From an uncultured Verrucomicrobiales bacterium (GTDB lineage: Bacteria > Verrucomicrobiota > Verrucomicrobiia > Verrucomicrobiales > DEV007): a stretch of 49,761 nt of DNA. A program made the position numbers and the translations under genes. The notes beneath the pieces were generated by a model. It worked only from the letters and a program-made list of their open reading frames with translations, searched no databases and was not told the origin of the DNA. The stretch covers positions 1 through 49,761 of the forward strand of contig CAJXQE010000006.1 in assembly GCA_913058215.1 (NCBI GenBank), in the 5' to 3' direction. Shown here piece by piece: positions 41,432 through 49,761 of the stretch. The first letter of the stretch is position 1. The number at the start of each line of letters is the position of its first letter.

Positions 41432-42309
41432 AACTCACTGATACCAATCTTGAGGATCTAAGGGCACTTGCTGTTGATGCAGCGCAGAGTGCCGCGAGTC
41501 TGATCCAGAAAAATGCCGGAGCCGAAACGGCAATCTTATCCAAATCAGGAGGCGACACCTTGGCCTCTCAAATCCTTACGGAAGTGGATCTCGCTTCTCA
41601 GAAATTGATTCTCAAAAAACTGGATGATTCCATCGGCAGATACGAACTGGGACTTCTCACCGAAGAAAGTCAGGATGACTCGAGCCGCCATCAAAGAGAT
41701 TACTTCTGGTGCATCGACCCTCTCGACGGAACTCTGCCATTCACCGAAAACCAATCGGGCTACTCCGTTTCCATTGCCCTGGTCAGTCGGGAGGGAACCC
41801 CGCTCATCGGAGCAATAGCGGACCCCCGAACCGGTTCAGTCTATCACGCCCAAAAGGGAAGAGGAGCTTTCCAGGACGAGGATGAGCTGAAAGTGCCCCT
41901 CCATTCAGATGCCACGAATCTTACCTGGGTGATGGACCGAAGCTTTCTAAAAAACTCGAAGTTCTCAACTCTTCAAAAGGAGCTTGAGAGCTTCGCCGAC
42001 AGCTTGAATCTCTCCGGAGTGACAATGATTAACCACGGCGGCGCAGCCATGAATGCAATCTGGGTGTTGCAAAACTCCCCGGGCCTCTATTTCAAATTCC
42101 CCAAACTGGAAGACGGCGGAGGATCGATATGGGACTTCGCCGCCACTGCCTGTGTTTTTGCTGAACTGAAGATTCAGCCAACCAACATGAAAGGATCCCC
42201 TCTCGAGCTGAACCGGGAAGGCTCAAGCTTTATGAATCATGGAGGCTCTGTTTACGCCTCCTCGCAGCAATTGGCGGAATTTGCCCGCCAGCTGTATCAG
42301 AGCTTCTGA
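41428..42309 (+). CDS. Inositol monophosphatase / bisphosphate nucleotidase family phosphatase
   Basis: A 293-residue Mg-dependent phosphatase of the IMPase/FBPase/CysQ superfamily. Metal-site motif 1 is LLTEESQDD (about 71-79) and motif 2 [12 protein letters not shown] (about 94-105), with the C-terminal motif [15 protein letters not shown] cytoplasmic role in removing phosphate from inositol phosphate or PAP (CysQ-type) fits the family. The neighbouring sulfatase makes a sulfur link plausible but does not prove it. It overlaps the kinase-like gene by 4 nt upstream and its 3' end overlaps the convergent DUF1080 gene by 13 nt. Confidence 0.88.
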   Translation: MKLTDTNLEDLRALAVDAAQSAASLIQKNAGAETAILSKSGGDTLASQILTEVDLASQKLILKKLDDSIGRYELGLLTEESQDDSSRHQRDYFWCIDPLDGTLPFTENQSGYSVSIALVSREGTPLIGAIADPRTGSVYHAQKGRGAFQDEDELKVPLHSDATNLTWVMDRSFLKNSKFSTLQKELESFADSLNLSGVTMINHGGAAMNAIWVLQNSPGLYFKFPKLEDGGGSIWDFAATACVFAELKIQPTNMKGSPLELNREGSSFMNHGGSVYASSQQLAEFARQLYQSF

Positions 42310-42965
42310 ATCTTCAGATTCCGAAAGCGATAAGTCTGTCCTTTTTCGCCGTGGTGCTGAATGCCAATGTGGCCCTTCGCATCGGTATCGTCTTTATACT
42401 CGGTGGTAACGACACCATTCACTTCAATCTTGATGGAATTCCCTTTGCAGGTGATTCGATACTTGTTCCAGCCATTCCGCTTCAAGGCATCGCGAACCTC
42501 CGGCTTTTTGAAATGAGCTTGTGATTCCTTCTCATGAGCAAGAGCCGCATCGACCTTAGTCCGTCCCTTCTGACTCGGCCAGAGCCATCCGTTGCGCCCT
42601 TCGTCATACAGGCCACCTGACCAGCGACGGTCAGAACCATCACATTCCGCCTGATAACCGAATACCTTGTTCGGCTCAGCGTGGCAGCGGAACATAAAGC
42701 CGGAATTTGCCTTTCCTTCGGGGAGATGAACTTCGCCCTCAAAAACAAAGTCTTCGAATTGCTCTTCCGTTACGAGGAAGAACTTCTTGTCGGCGGTTAA
42801 GTGAAATTCACCATCGACCACCTCCACTTTTCCCCACTCATAAGTATTTTTCCATCCAGTGGTGTCTTTCCCGTTAAAAAGAGAAGTCATCCCGCCGTCT
42901 TGAGCGAAAACAAACGTGCAAGTCACAAGCAGTGCTGCGAAAAGAAAAGGTCGAATCAGTTTCAT
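42297..42965 (-). CDS. Secreted DUF1080 protein
   Basis: A 222-residue exported DUF1080 (3-keto-disaccharide hydrolase-type) protein. The ATG at 42965 gives the leader MKLIRPFLFAALLVTCTFVFA; the frame runs 46 codons further without a signal. The concanavalin-like fold shows MTSLFNGKDTTGWKN, SGFMFRCHAEPNKVFGYQAEC, WSGGLYDEGRNGWLWP and IEVNGVVTTEYKDD. It is a stand-alone version of the first half of the DUF1080/SMP-30 fusion at 7088-8557. It lies opposite a phosphatase gene and is divergent from the SHD1-domain gene. Confidence 0.9.
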   Translation of the reverse strand: MKLIRPFLFAALLVTCTFVFAQDGGMTSLFNGKDTTGWKNTYEWGKVEVVDGEFHLTADKKFFLVTEEQFEDFVFEGEVHLPEGKANSGFMFRCHAEPNKVFGYQAECDGSDRRWSGGLYDEGRNGWLWPSQKGRTKVDAALAHEKESQAHFKKPEVRDALKRNGWNKYRITCKGNSIKIEVNGVVTTEYKDDTDAKGHIGIQHHGEKGQTYRFRNLKIQKL

Positions 42966-43058
42966 GCCGCAAAAGTGACAGCAAGAAGGCGATCTGTCTT
43001 TGAAAAAAATACGCATATTGCAAATTGAGAGGGCTCGGGATTCCGGTAAGATAGGGCC

Positions 43059-43946
43059 ATGAAAGCCTTTACCCTCATTGCCATTTTCCTGCTTGGCCTC
43101 CATTTTTCCGAAGCCCGTGATTTCCGCACCTTCACGAATACGAGCGGAAAATCCATCGAGGCGGAGCTGCTCGATATGAAAGACGGAGTCGTCAAAATCC
43201 GTCGAAGCGGAAAAGTTTTCGAGATCACCTATGACTCACTCTCAAAAGAAGACCAGGACTGGCTTACGGCCTGGGACGCAAAACGGCAGGGAGACGGGGA
43301 GTCCCTTTACTACAGTGAACTGATTTTCGAGGATGACTTTTCCGGAGAAGGTTTCGGCGAAAAATGGAGTCATTACAAAAGCGAAAGCCTCGTTCAGGAA
43401 GGTGTCCTCATTGGGAAAACGATCGACATCGACGATCACGCCGGAGTCGATGCGATTCGAATGGAGGGGAAACAGGACCTGGAAGTATCCGTAAAATTCA
43501 ATTTCATGAGCGATCAGGCCGAGCGTTTCAACGTCTGGCTGGATGACAAGGATTACAAAGGATCTCACGCAGGCCACATTTGCAGCATCAGCTTCTCACC
43601 GACCGGCGGAAATGTCGCCGACGCCAAAACCGGCGCTTTCGAAAACGCCATTTACGAAATGAAAAAGTCGGCGGCAGGCCTCGACGAAGACACGAAAAAA
43701 ATGCTGGAGGGAAAAACTTCGCGTTTTGAACTCGATCTGGATCGCGAAGAATGGCACACGCTCTTGATCCGTACAAAAGGTGACGCCATCGAAGTTCAGG
43801 TGAATGGCGATGTCGTCTGTGAATTTCAATCCGAAGGGATCGCCCACTCAACGAAGTCACAGATCAGTTTGACGACCAACATCAACGATGTGCACTACGA
43901 TGACTTTTCGATCCGGGCGGCAAAGGCTACAGCACCCGCCGAGTAG
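43059..43946 (+). CDS. SHD1-domain protein with concanavalin-like C-terminal domain
   Basis: A 295-residue exported protein. After the leader (MKAFTLIAIFLLGLHFSEA) residues 20-70 are an SHD1-type domain (RDFRTFTNTSGKSIEAELLDMKDGVVKI...TYDSLSKEDQDWL), a module frequent in Planctomycetota and Verrucomicrobiota. From about residue 85 to the end is a DUF1080/LamG-like beta sandwich (LIFEDDFSGEGFGEKWSHY, HTLLIRTKGDAIEVQVNGDVV). No catalytic residues were identified; it may bind polysaccharide or a cell-wall component. It starts 93 nt from the divergent DUF1080 gene, and the PhoPQ-type hydrolase follows 19 nt downstream. Confidence 0.88.
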   Translation: MKAFTLIAIFLLGLHFSEARDFRTFTNTSGKSIEAELLDMKDGVVKIRRSGKVFEITYDSLSKEDQDWLTAWDAKRQGDGESLYYSELIFEDDFSGEGFGEKWSHYKSESLVQEGVLIGKTIDIDDHAGVDAIRMEGKQDLEVSVKFNFMSDQAERFNVWLDDKDYKGSHAGHICSISFSPTGGNVADAKTGAFENAIYEMKKSAAGLDEDTKKMLEGKTSRFELDLDREEWHTLLIRTKGDAIEVQVNGDVVCEFQSEGIAHSTKSQISLTTNINDVHYDDFSIRAAKATAPAE

Positions 43947-43965
43947 CACACAAAATCATCCGATC

Positions 43966-45450
43966 ATGTCGCCCATTTCGATGCTTCGCAGCACTGCTAT
44001 TCTCTTTTCAATTCTTGCCTCATCGATTTGCGGAATTGCTGCTGAAACGCCGTTTTTCAATACAGAGGAAATTTGCGATACTTCCAGTCTGGAAATCGAA
44101 GTTCTCCAGAATTGGAAACCCTCCCCGAAGCATCCTGACATTCAGCAGAAACTGATCGAAGTCACGGTCTGCGAATGGTGGGACGGACAAAAGGTCCGAT
44201 TGCCGGTGACTCTCAACGCTCCGCTCAAAGGGCTCCCCTGCCGAAACCTTATCATTGCAAATCAGGGGCTTTCGAAAAAAGCATTCGCTCCTTCCGGCGC
44301 GCAACTGGACCTGCTGCAGAAACATGGTGTCGGAGTCGTTCTTATCGGTATGGGAACGATCGACGCAATGGAGCCTGCCGGTCAACTTCATCTGGGAATG
44401 CGGGGATACCTCCTTAAGACGAAAAACGTTCGCTACACCCCCGCCTGGATCTGGGGGATGAGCCAGATGCGGGCGCTCACCGCTGCATTGACCGAGTCTG
44501 AAATTTTCCAGCCTGAAAAAGTGATAACCACAGGAGGATCGAAACGCGGAGTCGCCGCAGCCGCAGCCGGAATCCATGATGATCGCTTCACTGCAATTCT
44601 CCCCGTGGTCGCCCCCATCATCAAGAATCCGGGAACACCCACTTATGTGATCGGTTCCGAACCAGAATTCATTTCAGTACAAAATAATAAGTTTTTCGCT
44701 AATCTCGATTCTGGAAAACTCGACCTTCCCGATACTACTCACGATGCCCTGGACGCGAGAAACGAACGCCGATCCGCTATTCGTGTCACTCTCGAACAGA
44801 CAAAATTGGCAGCTTGGACTGAAGAGGATATCAAAACCATGAGCGAGAAGGTTTGGGACATTTCGCGAATCACGAATTACCTGCCCGAAATCAAAAAGCG
44901 AGGCCTCGATTACTTTTACCTTGTAGGTACGAATGACAGCGTTAGCCCCGGGCTCGTTGAATTGGGGAGGCAGCACCCTGATTTTCCGATCTGCATTATT
45001 CCAGGCGGACAACACGGTGGTCCTACGACAGTCGGCTTCACAAAACAAGTTCCGAAGCTTCCCCTGTCCTCCGAGAATTTCACGGCCTTTGCCCATCATC
45101 ATTTTTTCGGGGACAGAAAGCTGCCGGGAGTTCCAACGATCTCCCTGAAGAGAAATCGGGAGTTGAAACAGTATCTCGTCTCCGTTCAATTTTCAGAAGG
45201 AGTAGAGCCGGAAAGCAACGAACTCTGGTGGAGCATCAATCGTAACGCCCCTTACACTCTCCCCTTCGAATACGATAAATGGGAATCTTCCACTATGGAA
45301 AAAACCGGAGTGGGACGGTATGAAGCAGCGATTCTCTCCGTTCCCACTGAACAGGGCCAAATCGACTTTCTTTCGCTTCACAGGCACATTGAGAATGGAG
45401 TCCCGTTCACGGTATCCTCTCCCTATCAAAGCATTACAGTGAAACACTGA
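43966..45450 (+). CDS. PhoPQ-activated-type alpha/beta hydrolase
   Basis: A 494-residue exported alpha/beta hydrolase of the PhoPQ-activated pathogenicity-related (PqaA) type. The ATG at 43966 or 43981 gives the leader MLRSTAILFSILASSICGIAA; the frame reaches back to 43888 but overlaps the preceding gene. A nucleophile elbow GGSKRG, typical of this family (G-x-S-K-R-G), a candidate Asp in GTNDSVSPG and His in GGQHGG complete a plausible triad. The C-terminus has a beta-rich domain. The family may act as carbohydrate esterases or other hydrolases; no substrate is given by the sequence. It follows an SHD1 protein and precedes an NfeD/flotillin pair. Confidence 0.82.
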   Translation: MSPISMLRSTAILFSILASSICGIAAETPFFNTEEICDTSSLEIEVLQNWKPSPKHPDIQQKLIEVTVCEWWDGQKVRLPVTLNAPLKGLPCRNLIIANQGLSKKAFAPSGAQLDLLQKHGVGVVLIGMGTIDAMEPAGQLHLGMRGYLLKTKNVRYTPAWIWGMSQMRALTAALTESEIFQPEKVITTGGSKRGVAAAAAGIHDDRFTAILPVVAPIIKNPGTPTYVIGSEPEFISVQNNKFFANLDSGKLDLPDTTHDALDARNERRSAIRVTLEQTKLAAWTEEDIKTMSEKVWDISRITNYLPEIKKRGLDYFYLVGTNDSVSPGLVELGRQHPDFPICIIPGGQHGGPTTVGFTKQVPKLPLSSENFTAFAHHHFFGDRKLPGVPTISLKRNRELKQYLVSVQFSEGVEPESNELWWSINRNAPYTLPFEYDKWESSTMEKTGVGRYEAAILSVPTEQGQIDFLSLHRHIENGVPFTVSSPYQSITVKH

Positions 45451-45562
45451 GGTGGTCGGCGCCCTGAAGTTCCTGGATTACAAACCGACAATCCGATTGT
45501 AATCGTGGATAGATTTGATATCCCCTATTCTGCAAACGTAAACAGAAAAGGAACCGCAAACA
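45451..45562. promoter_or_regulatory. Intergenic region with 8-bp inverted repeat upstream of the NfeD/flotillin pair
   Basis: 112 nt between genes. Perfect inverted repeat GATTACAA (45476-45483) and TTGTAATC (45497-45504), 13-nt loop, lies about 59 nt upstream of the NfeD-like ATG; a Shine-Dalgarno-like AAGGAA is just before that ATG. It may be an operator or a weak transcript-end hairpin for the preceding gene. Confidence 0.45.
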
Positions 45563-46162
45563 ATGGACACATTCAACACCTGGTGGGATAGCCTTCAAGT
45601 CATCCTCAAAATATTCTACGCGATCGGTATGCTGGCGACTGCTGTCCTTGGTGTGCAGACACTTTTGACTGTTTTCGGCATGGACGGCCATGATGTCGGC
45701 GATCTTGATATTGATACAGATCACGGTGGAGACGTTTCCACCGATGACGGTGGCGGAGTCAGTTTTATTTCTATCCGGGGCATTACTGCTTTTCTCCTCG
45801 GCTTCGGTTGGGTTGGAGCGATATGCCTGAAGTCAGGACTCGCTCTCTTCGCTGCCGTGCCAATTGCCATCTGTATAGGCCTGGTCCTGATGGTAGTTAT
45901 CTACTTTATTATGAAATTTTTCTGGTCGATGCGCGAAGACGGAACGCTCGACTATCACAACGCCATCGGAAAGGTGGGATCCGTTTACCTTCCCATTCCC
46001 CCAAATCGGGAAGGGAACGGACAGATCGAGGTCATGATCCAGAGCCGCCTTCAGGTGGTTCAGGCTCAAACCTCAACCTCCGAGCGAATCGAGAACCGGG
46101 CCAAGGTGCTGGTGATCGATGTGATGGAAGACAACACACTGATTGTGCGACCGGAAGTTTGA
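45563..46162 (+). CDS. NfeD-like membrane protein
   Basis: A 199-residue protein with an N-terminal transmembrane segment (LKIFYAIGMLATAVLGVQTLL), an Asp/Gly-rich loop (45-70), two more hydrophobic helices around residues 75-115, and a C-terminal small beta domain (NAIGKVGSVYLPIPPN, AKVLVIDVMEDNTLIVRPEV) that fits the OB-fold of NfeD/YqiJ proteins. NfeD-type proteins act with flotillins, and the flotillin gene follows 28 nt downstream. The family assignment rests on this layout and position. Confidence 0.75.
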   Translation: MDTFNTWWDSLQVILKIFYAIGMLATAVLGVQTLLTVFGMDGHDVGDLDIDTDHGGDVSTDDGGGVSFISIRGITAFLLGFGWVGAICLKSGLALFAAVPIAICIGLVLMVVIYFIMKFFWSMREDGTLDYHNAIGKVGSVYLPIPPNREGNGQIEVMIQSRLQVVQAQTSTSERIENRAKVLVIDVMEDNTLIVRPEV

Positions 46163-46190
46163 ACAGGAACCCTAACGAAAGGAAAAGATA

Positions 46191-47621
46191 ATGGAATATT
46201 TTGCACTAGCTGGCGGCCTAATTTTGCTGCTATTCGTCACCATTTTTGCGTTGGCATCGCGATACAAACGTTGTGCCCCCGACAGGATACTCGTCATATT
46301 TGGTAAGACTGGAGGAAAGAGCGGCCGTAGCGCCAAATGCTATCACGGTGGAGGCGCCTTTGTCTGGCCGATCATCCAGTCTCACCAGTTTCTCGACCTG
46401 ACTCCGATTCCGATCGACATCCGCCTGGAAGGCGCGCTGTCCCAACAGAATATCCGGGTCAACACGCCCTCGACTTTTACGGTTGGTATTGCCACGGAAC
46501 CCGGTGTTATGGAAAACGCTGCGGAACGTCTTCTCGGAATGACCCTGCCAGAAGTGCAGGAACTCGCCAAAGACATCATCTTCGGACAAATGCGGGTCGT
46601 TATCGCGACGATGCCGATCGAAGAGATCAACGCCGATAGGGACAAGCTGATCGATCACATTTCCAACGGTGTGGAAGTTGAATTGAAAAAAGTCGGCCTT
46701 CGACTCATCAACGTCAACGTTCAGGATATCACCGATGAGTCTGGATATATCGACGCACTCGGTCAGGAAGCTGCCGCCCGTGCGATCAACGAAGCGAAAG
46801 TGAAAGTTGCCGAGAAAACACGTGATGGTGAAATCGGTAGTGCCCATGCTGAACAACAGCAGCGAGTTGAAGTCGCCCTTGCCCACGCTACCGCAGTGGA
46901 GGGGGAGAATACCGCCGCAGTAACCATTGCCGAATCAAACGCCCTCAGACGGGAACAGGAAGCGGAAGCAACCCGTAAAGGTTCCGCCGCCGAACGGGTC
47001 AAGACTGCTGACGGGGAACGCGAAGCCTACGCCGCAGAGCAACAGGCAGAGACCGAGCGTGCCAAACGTGAGGAAGCTACCCGCTACGCCGACATCGTCG
47101 TCCCGGCGATGGTCGAGAAACAGCGAATCGAAACTCTCGCTGAAGCAGAAGCGGAAAAAACCCGCCGCCTTGAGAAAGGTAAAGCGGACGGTATTCGCTC
47201 CACCATGGAAGCGGAGGCTCAAGGGATGCAGGCGCAACTCTCAGCGAAAGCGGAAGGTTTCCGCGGTGTCATCGACGCCACCGGAAGCAACCCCGATCTC
47301 GCTTCTCTTATGCTCATGATCGAGCAATTGCCTGATCTGGTGGATGCACAGGTCAAAGCGATCTCCAACATGAAGATCGACAAGGTCACTGTCTGGGACG
47401 GTGGCGGAAATGGAGAGGGAGGAAACAGCACCGCCAATTTCATGGCAGGACTGGCCAAGGCTCTTCCGCCGCTTCATGAGCTGACAGGAAATGTCGGAGT
47501 CAAACTTCCCGAGTTTCTTGGAAAACTCAGTGAAGATTCTCTTCCCGATCCAAAGGCGAAGAAATCCACTCCGACAGCAAAAGAGGAAACCTCAAAGGTC
47601 GATATTCCGCCGAGTTCCTAA
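46191..47621 (+). CDS. Flotillin-family (SPFH domain) protein
   Basis: A 476-residue flotillin/YqiK-type protein. A short N-terminal membrane anchor (FALAGGLILLLFVTIFALA, about 4-22) is followed by the SPFH domain (about 25-210: APDRILVIFGKTGG, HGGGAFVWPIIQSHQFLDL, then VNVQDITDESGYIDALGQEA) and a long heptad-rich coiled coil (about 210-360, repeated EAEATRK, EREAYAAEQQAE, EAEAEKTRR). A gly-rich linker and an acidic C-terminus end it. Flotillins scaffold membrane microdomains. It pairs with the NfeD-like gene and ends before an intrinsic terminator. Confidence 0.92.
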   Translation: MEYFALAGGLILLLFVTIFALASRYKRCAPDRILVIFGKTGGKSGRSAKCYHGGGAFVWPIIQSHQFLDLTPIPIDIRLEGALSQQNIRVNTPSTFTVGIATEPGVMENAAERLLGMTLPEVQELAKDIIFGQMRVVIATMPIEEINADRDKLIDHISNGVEVELKKVGLRLINVNVQDITDESGYIDALGQEAAARAINEAKVKVAEKTRDGEIGSAHAEQQQRVEVALAHATAVEGENTAAVTIAESNALRREQEAEATRKGSAAERVKTADGEREAYAAEQQAETERAKREEATRYADIVVPAMVEKQRIETLAEAEAEKTRRLEKGKADGIRSTMEAEAQGMQAQLSAKAEGFRGVIDATGSNPDLASLMLMIEQLPDLVDAQVKAISNMKIDKVTVWDGGGNGEGGNSTANFMAGLAKALPPLHELTGNVGVKLPEFLGKLSEDSLPDPKAKKSTPTAKEETSKVDIPPSS

Positions 47622-47665
47622 AGAGGTTCCGGTGCCACTATAAAACAATATAGGAAAACCTAACG

Positions 47666-47707
47666 AAAATGCGGTGTGTGTGAAGAAATTCACGCCACCG
47701 CATTTTT
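47666..47707 (+). terminator. Intrinsic terminator after flotillin
   Basis: An 11-bp stem (AAAATGCGGTG with CACCGCATTTT) with an inner TGTGAA/TTCACG pairing and a GAAA loop, followed by five T. It lies 44 nt after the flotillin stop and 53 nt before the next sulfatase start. Confidence 0.9.
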
Positions 47708-47759
47708 CTTTCCTCAAACGAATTGTTCGCGTATCCCTTTCTCTCCAATATCTAATCCT

Positions 47760-49736
47760 ATGTGCCGAATCCCACTTCCGATCTTCGTATTTCTTGCTTT
47801 TGTCTCCCTCGTCCATTCGAATGCTGACGACAGACCTAACATTATCCTTATCATGTCAGACGATATGGGCTTTTCCGATATCGGATGTTACGGAGGGGAA
47901 ATCGCAACGCCAAACCTGGATTCACTGGCCAAAGACGGGATTCGCTTCACTCAGTTTTACAACACCGGGCGCTGCTGCCCTACCCGCGCTTCACTCCTCA
48001 CCGGGCTTTATCCTCATCAAGCCGGGGTGGGACACATGACAAGTGACTACGGAATCCCTCAGTATCAGGGCGAAATTAACCGCCAATGCCTGACCATCGC
48101 GGAAGCACTCAAACCGGCCGGTTACCGCACCTACATGGCCGGAAAATGGCACGTCACTCCATACACTGGGACCCGCGAAGATCCCGACACTTCCAACTGG
48201 CCGAGACAACGCGGATTTGATCGCTTTTACGGAACGATTCACGGAGCCGGTTCTTTTTTCGATCCCAACTCCCTCACTCGCGACAACACTCATATCACCC
48301 CAGTAAATGATCCCGAGTATCAACCGGAAGACACGTGGTATTACACCGACGCCATCTCCGATAATACGGTTCGCTACATCACAGACCACGCCAAAGAAAA
48401 CAAGGACCAGCCGTTTTTTCACTACGTCGCCTATACCGCTGCGCACTGGCCCATGCACGCTCTTCCCGAAGACATCGCCAAGTATGAGGGCAAGTACGAC
48501 GAGGGTTACCAACCCACTCGCCAGGACCGAATCACCCGCCTTAAAAAAATGAAGTTGTTGCCGGACGATTGGGAAGTCACTCCTCTTGTCGGTGACTGGG
48601 AAGAGGTCAAACTCAAGGAGTGGGAAGCTGCCTGCATGGAGGTATACTCCGCTATGGTCGATAATATGGACCAGGGAGTCGGGCGGATCGTCCAGGCTCT
48701 GAAAGACACCGACCAATACGACAATACCCTTATTCTTTTCTTCCAGGACAACGGAGGCTGTGCCGAAACATTTGGACGCGGAAAGAATATCGGCCCGGTT
48801 GATCGCCCCGGCAAACCAACTCTTCCTCCCATGGGGCCGGATGAGTTACAAACAGAAATGATCCCGCCACAATCGCGCGATGGATATCCATTGAGACGTG
48901 GTGACGGCGTCATGCCCGGCCCTGCCGAGACAGAGATAGGCTACGGGAAAAACTGGGCCAATGTTTCCAACACACCATTCCGCGAATACAAACACTACGT
49001 CCACGAAGGAGGAATCAGCACGCCTCTTATTGCTCACTGGCCATCCGGGATCAAACAAGAGGGAAGCGCATTGCGCACGACCGATGAAGGCCCGCTTCAG
49101 GATTCCCCATCACACCTCGTCGACCTGATGGCAACTGCTCTTGATCTCGCGAAGGCAGATTACCCGGCTGAGAAAGACGGCCAGAAACTGATCCCGGTTG
49201 AGGGCATTTCCCTGAGAACGGCATTGAGTGGAAGTTCGCTTGAGCGCGGCAAACCGATCTATTGGGAACACGAAGGCAATCGCGCTGTCCGTGACGGCAA
49301 GTGGAAGCTGGTCGCAAAAGGCGTCAACAGCCCCTGGGAACTCTATGATATGGAGAAGGACCGCACAGAGATGAATAATCTGGTCGATTCCCAATCTGAG
49401 GTTGCCTCCAAAATGGCGGCACAATATGAAACCTGGGCCAAAGAACGCGGAGTGGTTCCTTTCGGGTCGTGGAAAAAGGGAGAAGACGGAAAGAAGAATA
49501 AAAAGGGATCGAAGAAAAATGCATTCAATGTGAAGCCAGGAGATCAATTTGATACCGATAGCTCTCCCGCCGTGGCAAACCGGCCATTTGTAATCAACGC
49601 AAAAATTTCCGGCCTTCCATCAACCGGAGTTATCGCCTCACAGGGTGGAAGCGCTTATGGGTGGGCTCTCTTCATCAAAGACGGAAAAGTCCACTTAACT
49701 ACACGTAGCCAAGAGAAGGTAGCCACTGCCTCAGGC
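47760..49736 (+). CDS. Secreted sulfatase (type I, formylglycine), 3' partial
   Basis: The first 659 residues of an S1-family sulfatase, cut by the contig end. The ATG at 47760 gives the leader MCRIPLPIFVFLAFVSLVHSNA; the frame extends upstream into the terminator without protein-like sequence. The domain starts NIILIMSDDMGFSDIGCYGG; GRCCPTRASLLTGLYPHQAG gives the formylglycine at C72 (C-x-P-x-R), and FFQDNGGCAETFG carries metal ligands. After a lysine-rich linker near residues 575-595, the last 60 residues start a LamG-like beta sandwich (KPGDQFDTDSSPAV, SGLPSTGVIASQGG). The final residues LSLIHI in the reading frame come from adapter and are not included. Confidence 0.93.
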
Positions 49737-49761
49737 CTGTCTCTTATACACATCTGACGCT
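49737..49761. other. Nextera read-1-side adapter (artefact)
   Basis: CTGTCTCTTATACACATCT followed by GACGCT is the reverse complement of the Nextera read-1 transposase adapter, so the last 25 bases are not genomic and the downstream codons of the last gene are not real. Confidence 0.97.

Noticed and set aside
1..49761. CRISPR array, insertion sequences, phage genes or toxin-antitoxin pairs
   Set aside because: I saw no regular spacer-repeat pattern, transposase, integrase, phage structural gene or paired toxin-antitoxin genes. The Xre gene partners a DUF2975 membrane protein and no toxin.

Overview
The window is a 49.8 kb assembled contig bounded at both ends by Illumina Nextera adapter sequence (1-48 and 49737-49761), so genomic DNA runs only from 49 to 49736 and both terminal genes are cut. 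Gene content points to a Verrucomicrobiota bacterium, with Planctomycetota as the less likely alternative. The signs are three secreted formylglycine-type sulfatases, secreted DUF1080 proteins, an SHD1-domain protein, a ceramidase-like secreted protein, PQQ-type beta-propellers, LysM/secretin-like proteins and several conserved secreted proteins I associate with PVC bacteria. This is recognition from protein sequence, not a database search. The DNA looks like ordinary chromosome. I see no rRNA, tRNA, CRISPR array, insertion sequence, phage or plasmid functions.

Layout. 49-1441 (+): partial PQQ propeller and a YjbQ-family protein. 1494-5553 (-): a glycoside hydrolase-glycosyltransferase fusion and a ceramidase-like hydrolase. 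5647-9090 (+): sulfatase, DUF1080/SMP-30 fusion and a small membrane protein. 9109-11565 (-): a membrane-anchored protein and a trypsin-like protease with a P domain. 11794-14411 (+): a LysM/secretin-like protein and a double-LysM protein. 14487-16659 (-): hisD and an RNA methyltransferase. 16730-20464 (+): phosphohexomutase and lnt. 20736-23101 (+): an ECF sigma factor with two membrane proteins. 23113-25889: a metallopeptidase with a VHL-like C-terminal domain (-), a small secreted protein (+) and a LysR regulator (-). 26214-32680 (+): PQQ propeller, panC, an MscS channel, nadB and a barrel-like secreted protein. 32700-35410: a single-TM protein and a cysteine-free family-4-like uracil-DNA glycosylase (-), diverging from a PspA-like gene (+). 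35459-40326 (-): a 140 aa protein, a membrane protein, a WYL regulator, an Xre regulator, a DUF2975 protein and a sulfatase. 40439-42309 (+): a kinase-like phosphotransferase and a bisphosphate-nucleotidase/IMPase-type phosphatase. 42297-47621: a DUF1080 protein (-), then an SHD1 protein, a PhoPQ-activated-type hydrolase, an NfeD-like protein and flotillin (+). 47760-end (+): a truncated third sulfatase.

Together the genes suggest an organism that degrades sulfated polysaccharides and glycolipids with secreted enzymes, and that has envelope-maintenance functions (Lnt, PspA, flotillin/NfeD, MscS, LysM proteins). Housekeeping cofactor and amino-acid genes (panC, nadB, hisD) are scattered among accessory secreted proteins. 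The most unusual items are the metallopeptidase with a von Hippel-Lindau beta-like domain, the uracil-DNA glycosylase lacking all iron-sulfur cysteines, the GH-GT2 fusion, the ECF sigma cassette with a membrane protein of unknown function, and an 18-bp perfect palindrome at the Xre/WYL junction.
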